In this document: one piece after another, positions 58,259-64,000 of the stretch | Layout of the letters: each line of letters starts with the position of its first letter | How positions within the stretch are numbered: the first letter of the stretch is position 1 | Origin: Scenedesmus sp. ARA3 | Lineage: Eukaryota; Chlorophyta; Chlorophyceae; Sphaeropleales; Scenedesmaceae | Length of the DNA stretch: 64,000 nucleotides | NCBI GenBank assembly: GCA_004335835.1 | Contig: RWJK01001247.1 | Span: forward strand, 28,131 to 92,130 | Direction: 5' to 3' | Translations under genes and position numbers: made by a program | The notes under the pieces: generated by a model | What the model was told of the DNA's origin: nothing | Database searches by the model: none | What the model saw: only the letters and a program-made list of their open reading frames with translations

Positions 58259-58346
58259 TGCTGCGTTGCGTGCCTCGCTGCTGCTGCTGCTGCTGCTGCC
58301 GCCAGTTGACTTGGCAACTGATGCAAGGGTAGCTGGGCGTGCCAGG

Positions 58347-58385
<39 letters not shown>

Positions 58386-59851
58386 TGTTGCTGATTGCGG
58401 GCGGTTGCTGTGGCTACTGGTGTTGTTGCTGTGGGTTCTGCGGTTGTGATGTCGAGCAGGGTGAGTTTGTAGTTGATGGGGGTTGCCATGCTGTAGACGT
58501 ACCAATGCAGCTTCAGCAAGGGCCCTGGGAGCAGCACAGAGAGAGGCAGTGCAGGAACACAAGAACAATCCTGTGCTTTTGCTTGCAGTTCACTTAGCAG
58601 CACTCCACACAGCCTGCCGATTGACACCTTTACCAAGGTGCAATCGTGCTTGTGTGCATGGGGTTGAAGTTACTGATCCCAAGCCTTCACCTGGCAGCCA
58701 TGCTGATTGCAGAATGCAGAATGCACAATGCACAATGCACAATGCACAATGCACACAGCATCTAGTATACTGGACTACAATATGTCAGGCGTTTAAGCCC
58801 TCACCTGGCAGCCATCCCTCGGGTGATGAGCCAGGGTCGTCACCCCACGGCAGGATGCTGGCAGTGCTGGGGTCGTTGCTGGCAGTCAGCTGCAGGGATA
58901 CAGCAGCACGTATTGCACAGCATGGCATGAGCTGTGTACATGCCGTTGACCGCGGTCAGCAGCTGCCGAGACACGTTTCTGCATGCTGAACTTCAGACAT
59001 CAAATCCGTCCCCGTGCCTTCGGGCAGAAAACGTGAGTAGCCTTGTGGTCCACATCGTGCAATGCAAGCATGCCTACATATGCTGCATGCATGTGCGAAA
59101 CAAGCATGCCTACATATGCTGCATGCATGTGCGAGAGGCAGCAACTTGAGGCACTGGTGCTGCAGCCGCATGCAAATGCATGCCAGCCTGGTCACCCCAC
59201 CTACAAATGCTGTAAGTTGAAGTACAAACCAACTCGAAGTACGACCCAAGCGCATCAGGCACCAGCTTGAGGTGCTGGTGTGCAGGCGCACACAAACGCA
59301 CGCCAGCCCCAACTTCCCACCTTGAATGCGCCAGGAACTTCAGCCTGAAGTGTGACCAGTGAGCCGGTCACTTCCAGCCTGCAGCTGCCGCCTGCATTGG
59401 AGCCTGCTGCCACAAATGCAGGGCAGCCGATGCAGCCAGCCTGCTGCTTGCCTGGGTGCACGTCTAGGCTGCTGAAATAGTGTGTGTAAGTGCGAGGCTG
59501 GGGTGGATCGAGTCGGCTGGATGTAGCTTTGGATGAAGCGCGAGTTGCGTTTGCTGCTGCTGCTGCTGCAGCGGCAGGGGCATCACCACTGGGTGGGTTG
59601 AGCAGCAGGAAGCAAGCTGCGCTGGGGTTCCTGACGGTTTGCTGCGGCAGGTGGCCGATGCCGACAGCAAATGTTGGTCCATTGCTGCTGGTGGTGAAGC
59701 GGAGGAACCAGCCCTCAAAGAATGGATAGTCATGCTGCTCATGCGAGTCGTATGGGTGGCCTGCAGCTAGCTGTGCTGGCTGGCAATACAGCAGAGCCAC
59801 AAGCACCAGCAGCAGCGATGAGAACTTGACCAGACTCGCAATGCCCTTCAT
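56521..59851 (-). CDS. Tocopherol-cyclase-family protein with N-terminal signal peptide
   Basis: Exons 59851-59321, 58889-58805, 58524-58112, 57449-57114, 56766-56521, giving 536 aa. Family motifs occur in order: YPFFEGWFLRFTT near the N terminus, LPWGDDPGSSPEGWLP, GPLLKLHWYVYS, MEKNWGDAFPEQWVWAQG, TSFVLAGG, and a C-terminal strand pair AHIRVYG / IEDAGLEFGG. VTE1-type cyclases close the chromanol ring of vitamin E in plastids. Here residues 1-30 (MKGIASLVKFSSLLLVLVAL) read as a secretory signal peptide, and long Gln/Ala/Ser runs interrupt the middle. It could therefore be a secreted paralogue with another substrate. The first in-frame ATG was used. Exons 2, 4 and 5 have edge copies. Confidence 0.8.
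57508..57764 (-). repeat. Two extra copies of cyclase exon 4 5' edge
   Basis: Copies start (minus strand) at 57656 and 57764; the real exon starts at 57449. The first spans about 149 bp (SFVLAGGSLPIKRPS.PW and beyond), the second about 50 bp. Both keep the CAG acceptor. Offsets are 207 and 108 bp. Confidence 0.92.
58711..58757. repeat. (TGCACAA)n-type short tandem repeat
   Basis: About six imperfect heptamers (gcagaat, then gcacaat) in intron 2 of the cyclase-like gene. Confidence 0.9.
59066..59145. repeat. 39-bp tandem duplication
   Basis: Two near-identical units built around aagcatgcctacatatgctg in intron 1 of the cyclase-like gene. Confidence 0.92.
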
Positions 59852-60924
59852 GCTTGCTGAGGCTGTTGTTCTGGCTGCAGCGAGGTGCACCAAGACCGCA
59901 GAGGCAACGTGCTGCCAGTGGCCACTGGCCAAGGTTTGATCAGGGTTTCGCGACCTACACTAAGCGCAGTGCAAGCACTTGTAAGCTATTACAGCCGGCT
60001 TAACAAGCTTTAGACAGCTGCAGTTGGCGAGCGAAGCAAGAGCTTCGCGACAGGACAACACCTGCACTGCTGAAACTCTGTGACATGACTCAAGGGGACG
60101 ACATCGGCGTGGCCTTGGTGTGTTGCAGTGTGCATTGCATTAATCAGATATTGATGAGTCCGTCAAGGCAAAGCTGCTACCACTTGAGGCTTCAAGAACA
60201 ACAACTACAGCCACAGCAATCGATCTTTCGCTTAGGTCAGCCAACAACAATAGTATTATTATCATATGGTATTTGAACCCGTGCTGAGTACTGGAACCGT
60301 GCACAGCTCGACGTCAGAAGCAGGTTGCTTGCAGGAGCATCGAAGTTTGGGCCGCACTCGTATTAGTGAAACGACCCAGCTTTTATAGGCGTTCAATACA
60401 GCTGAAGGCGGCTGGACTGCAAGCAAACCGGCAAAGTAGGTGTCGGTGATATGAGCTTGAGGACACCTTGCACATGCTGCTTCGTAGATTAAACTGTGCA
60501 GCAGTCATCTTTTGTTAATACAACAGCTTCCTCTACCTCACGGTGTGTGGACTCGTACCCAACCTGTGTGGGTGACCAGCTGCTGCTGCTTTCGGCAGAC
60601 CCAGTCCTGATGACCTTCAGCTGCATGTCCTTGCAGGCCTGCCCACACCTGCACTCAACTGCGTAGAGCAAGTTGTGCTCCGCACATGTCCTGCACAGCT
60701 CATCCGTTCCTGCATCCACCGCTGACCTTCTCGCCTGCCCTTCCCTGCTGCTTCTTCCTGCAGGTCCGGTGCATGCAGTCCAACCACCGCATGCGTAGCC
60801 GCTAGCCGGCCACACAACAACAGCGCAGCACTCAGCAGCTGCAGCAGCTCCTGCAGCCGCAGCAGCTGGCCACGCAGCACTTGCAGCGCGCAGCAGCTGT
60901 AGCAGCGCCGGTCAAACAGCAGTC
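59852..60924. promoter_or_regulatory. Divergent intergenic region between cyclase-like gene and kinase
   Basis: About 1.07 kb between outward-facing starts. It contains the presumed promoters and 5' UTRs. No specific element recognised. Confidence 0.35.
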
Positions 60925-61100
60925 ATGCGTCAGTCAAAGAGCTTGGGCAGCTTGGCCACCTGGCCCAGCAGGTCTCGAAGTAACAACAGCCGGTCAAACC
61001 TTGCTGACGTGTCAGAGGCAGGCCAGGCCTGGCCAACAAGTGCTGATGACTATGAGCTGCTGGATGAGTGTGGCAAGGGCGTCAGGTACTGCTGCAGGCT

Positions 61101-61141
<41 letters not shown>

Positions 61142-63944
61142 CGCGGTGTATCAACACGTGCAGCTGTGGCTGGCCTAATGCGCAGACTCTGCCTGGTGCA
61201 GGCGCTTGTGTCGGATTTACAAGCTGCAGCACATGCACGCATGTAGTTTGCAGGATGCTGCATTTGACAGAGTGCTGGCTGCTTTCCTGGAAGCTGGGCC
61301 TGCTTGTGTAGCATGTGCACTGCTGAGCAGCGGAGGCAAGCACTGCACCCATGCAAGCATGCGCAACAGTCAAGCTGGTTGTGTGCGTCTTGCAGGACTC
61401 TTACTTGAGTGCAACTGCCGCAGTCAGTAGCGGTTTGCGCGCTTGAGCACGCAACAGCTTACATCCATGCGTGCGTCTTGCTTGCAGTGCTGAGGTGTAC
61501 CGGGCGCGCTGCTTCACCAACGGCCGCATCATGGCCATCGCTGCTGTCAACTTTGCTCTGTCCTGCACCTGTTTTCTTGCAGTGCTGAGGTGTACCGGGC
61601 GCGCTGCTTCACCAACGGCCGCATCGTGGGCATAAAAGCGCTCAATCTGGAGTGGCTGGCGACCCCGCTGGATGAGGTCATGCATGAAGCACAGCTCATG
61701 AAGGTAGGGCGAGGGTATTGGCGGGTTTGCAATGTGCCAATAGTTGTCTCTGGCGGTCAGCATACGCCAAGTGCGGCATCATAGTGTACAAGCAGCTGGA
61801 TGAGGTCATGCATGAAGCACAGCTCATGAAGGTAGGGCGGCGCGGCATGCAGGGTTGGTATGAGAGAGGTCTGTTACAGGGGTGGGAAAGCTATCACCCT
61901 AGAGTGCGTCACTTGCCCCACTTTCACAGAGTGGTGTGAGAATGATGACGGTTAGTGACCATAGCTCACTTGGCGGTCAGCAACATATGCCATGTGCAGC
62001 GGCAGCCAAAGGATGCTGTGGATGACGGGTTGCAACGGCATGCAGCTGCACGAGCTGGACATCTGCCTGCACATACATGCGTCTATGTTGTCGTGCATGA
62101 TTTGCACATCGTTGCAACTGCAAGTGTTCGTAGCAGCGTAGCCTATGCTGCGGCCTGCAGCGCAACAGGCTTTCATGTTTTCATCTGGTACCTCCGTCAA
62201 GTTGCTGCCCTGGACCGAGCTGCTGCTGTTCCTCCTGCTGCTGCTTGAACTCATCTGCGTGCTGTGTATGTTTTGTTTTGCTGCGCAGGCGTACAAGCAT
62301 GAGGCCATCCTGCCGCTGTACTGCAGCTTTGTAACTGGGCAGGAGCTGTGGATGGTCATGCCTTACATGGAGGTGAGGCAGGCGCAGGCGTTGCATAACA
62401 CATTTCAAATGCCTGCAAGACAGCTGGCACGTGCTGCCACAAGCCGTCAGGCGCAGCGCAGTTGCAGCATGCTGGATGCTTGCAGGAAAGCAGGGGCCCG
62501 CTGTCCTAAACAGTGAAACCAAGCAGCAGACTGCAGATGAAGCGCATTGGATGCCTGCAGGACAGCCCGGCGTACTGTGATAAGCAGTGAGGCACAGTTG
62601 CAGCACACTGGATGCTTGCAGGACAGCATAGGGTAATGTCATTTGCAGTGAGGCGCTGTTGCAGCATGCGGGATGCTTGCAGGACAGCACGGGGTGCTGT
62701 CATAAGCAGGGATGCGCTGTTGCAGCATGCCGGATGCTTGCAGGACATGGCGGGGTACTGTCATAGCCCGAGGCGCGCAGTTGCAGCACACCAGATGCTT
62801 GCAGGAGAGCAAGCGCCCTGCTGCAGGCAGCAGCTGATGGGTTGCAAGACAGTCACCACGCTGCCCCACGCAGCATAACATCTATACACATGTCGCACCT
62901 GCTGTCATGGGTGCTTGCAGGGTGGCTCAGTTGCACATCTTGCACTACAAGCATCTCGAAGGGCTGCCTGACAGTGTGGTCGCTATTGACATGTTTCATC
63001 ACATAGCGCATGATCGTTGTGTGCTCGCAGGGCGGCTCCGTGGTGCACATCCTGCGCTACAAGTACCCCGAGGGGCTGTCTGAGGTGGTCATTGCCACCA
63101 TATTATTGTAACACATAGCCCAAGCATTCTTATGCTCACAACCTTAAGCCCAACATGTATTGTGCTTGCAGGGCGCCTCTGTGGCGCACATCCTGCGCTA
63201 CAAGTACCCCGAGGGGCTGTCTGAGGTGGTCATTGCCACCAACATGCGCAAGGTGCTGTTCTGACATGTTTAACTGGGCATTTTTTGCTTGCAGGGCGGC
63301 TCTGTTGCGCACATCCTGCGCTACAAGTACCCGGAGGGCCTGTCTGAGGTGGTCATTGCCACCATCATGCGCAAGGTGCTGGAGGCGCTCGCATACGTGC
63401 ACAAGCAGGGGGACATTCACAGGTGAGGCAGCAGAGCAGTGTGTTTTTGTAGGGTGTGCAAGCGTCAGTCAGGCATGCATTTGGTTGTTTGACTGCAGGT
63501 CAACTGCTGTTTTGGGTGGAGAACACCATCAAATGCAACACCTTCTTGCTTCGCTCGCCCTCTGCTGATGAGTCTGCTGCCTGTTTGGCCTGTCTGCTGC
63601 AGGGACGTGAAAGCGGGCAATGTGCTGGTTGATGGCGAGGGCAATGTCAAGCTAGGAGACTTTGGAGTGGCAGGTGGGCCGCCACAGCTGCTGCTGGACC
63701 TTTGAGCATGCAGTGCAGTGTTGTGTAGCTTGGTTGAGTCTCTACTTTGGCCCCAGCAGGTTCCTGCAAGTGCCGCACGAGCAGGTCATGTTCGCAGGTC
63801 ATGCAAGCAGGCTGTTAAGGTATGGCTTACAAGAAGACTGTTGTTATGCAAGCAGGCTGTTGATTCAACCCGTTTGGTTGATGGAAACACGTCGAGTATG
63901 TGACGCTCGTAGTTCTGTGCTGTGCTGAGTTGACCTTCTGGCTG

Positions 63945-64000
<56 letters not shown>
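60925..64000 (+). CDS. STE20-type Ser/Thr kinase, FRAY/OSR1/BLUS1-like (partial, 3' end off the right edge)
   Basis: Exons 60925-61085, 61583-61703, 62289-62372, 63295-63422, 63603-63673, continuing beyond the window. After a Ser-rich leader comes DYELLDECGKGVSAEVYRA (Gly-rich loop), GIKALNLE (catalytic Lys), VMHEAQLMK (helix-C Glu), LWMVMPYMEGGSVAHIL (hinge), IHRDVKAGN (catalytic loop) and LGDFGVAG (Mg2+-binding loop). The motif set and spacing match the plant BLUS1 / animal OSR1 branch, which acts in ion-transport and blue-light signalling. All landmark catalytic residues are present, so the kinase should be active. Activation loop and C-terminal targeting domain lie outside the window. The upstream limit of the frame is uncertain; the ATG used starts MRQSKSLGS. 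Exons 2 and 4 have edge copies. Confidence 0.88.
61104..61142. repeat. (CAG)n run in kinase intron 1
   Basis: About 12 CAG units directly after the exon 1 donor region. Confidence 0.95.
61488..61530 (+). repeat. Copy of kinase exon 2 5' edge with acceptor
   Basis: 43 bases identical to 61583-61625 (AEVYRARCFTNGRI) after an intact TTGCAG, offset 95 bp. The copy then diverges. Confidence 0.93.
61795..61831 (+). repeat. Copy of kinase exon 2 3' edge with donor
   Basis: It repeats 61667-61703 (LDEVMHEAQLMK) and the GTAGGGCG donor, offset 128 bp. Confidence 0.93.
62921..63294 (+). repeat. Three extra copies of kinase exon 4 5' edge
   Basis: Copies start at 62921, 63031 and 63172, each after GCAG; the real exon starts at 63295. 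The first is decayed. The second and third encode GxSVxHILRYKYPEGLSEVV nearly unchanged and end in stops shortly after. Confidence 0.95.
63947..64000. repeat. (CTG)n run at the right window edge
   Basis: At least 18 CTG units, continuing beyond the window, in the kinase intron that follows exon 5. Confidence 0.97.

Noticed and set aside
61570..61650. Reading the two kinase exon 2 copies as mutually exclusive exons
   Set aside because: The upstream copy matches only the first 43 bases and then lacks a matching exon body or donor, so it cannot replace exon 2.

Overview
The window looks like nuclear DNA of a chlorophyte green alga. Genes are intron-rich with ordinary GT-AG introns. They include a plant-type membrin, an SRC2-like C2 protein, a long RelA/SpoT homologue and a FRAY/BLUS1-type kinase. 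Coding and non-coding DNA is saturated with CAG/CTG runs that appear as poly-Gln, poly-Ala, poly-Ser or poly-Leu depending on frame. This would fit Chlorophyceae such as Sphaeropleales, but the lineage is only an inference. No CRISPR array, rRNA, tRNA, plasmid-type or viral module was recognised.

Layout. 1-12058 (-): 5' portion of a giant LRR / Sfi1-like repeat / coiled-coil protein (at least 3,166 residues, 13 exons, running off the left edge). 12523-14959 (+): membrin, 222 aa, 7 exons. 15765-18265 (+): SRC2-like C2 protein, 433 aa. 19251-25994 (-): NFKBIL1-like protein with one ankyrin exon not located and a possible opposite-strand gene inside its 3.9-kb intron. 26597-30343 (+): RelA/SpoT homologue (HD, synthetase and TGS-like domains), 928 aa. 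34247-39296 (-): secreted periplasmic-binding-protein-like receptor, 695 aa. 40148-48546 (+): secreted six-module beta-sandwich repeat protein, about 1,631 aa. 51370-54898 (-): L-2-amino-thiazoline-4-carboxylate-hydrolase-like protein, 378 aa. 56521-59851 (-): tocopherol-cyclase-family protein with a signal peptide, 536 aa. 60925-64000 (+): STE20-type kinase, cut by the right edge. I built the exon models by hand; each junction listed preserves frame, and family motifs continue across most of them.

The genes do not form a pathway. They sit as divergent pairs (LRR giant/membrin, NFKBIL1/RSH, binding protein/modular surface protein, cyclase/kinase) separated by 0.5-1.1 kb, and as convergent pairs separated by 1-4 kb without recognisable genes.

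The most striking signal is structural. In seven of the ten genes, 40-190 bp copies of exon edges lie in the adjacent intron or 3' flank, usually 95-290 bp from the true edge. Copies of an exon's 5' edge lie upstream and usually carry the AG acceptor. Copies of a 3' edge lie downstream and usually carry a GT (once GC) donor. I count about 29. This looks like frequent short tandem duplication that survives only where splicing can ignore it. At least one copy, in the binding-protein gene at 37074-37141, could serve as an in-frame alternative exon and differs from its parent by synonymous changes only.
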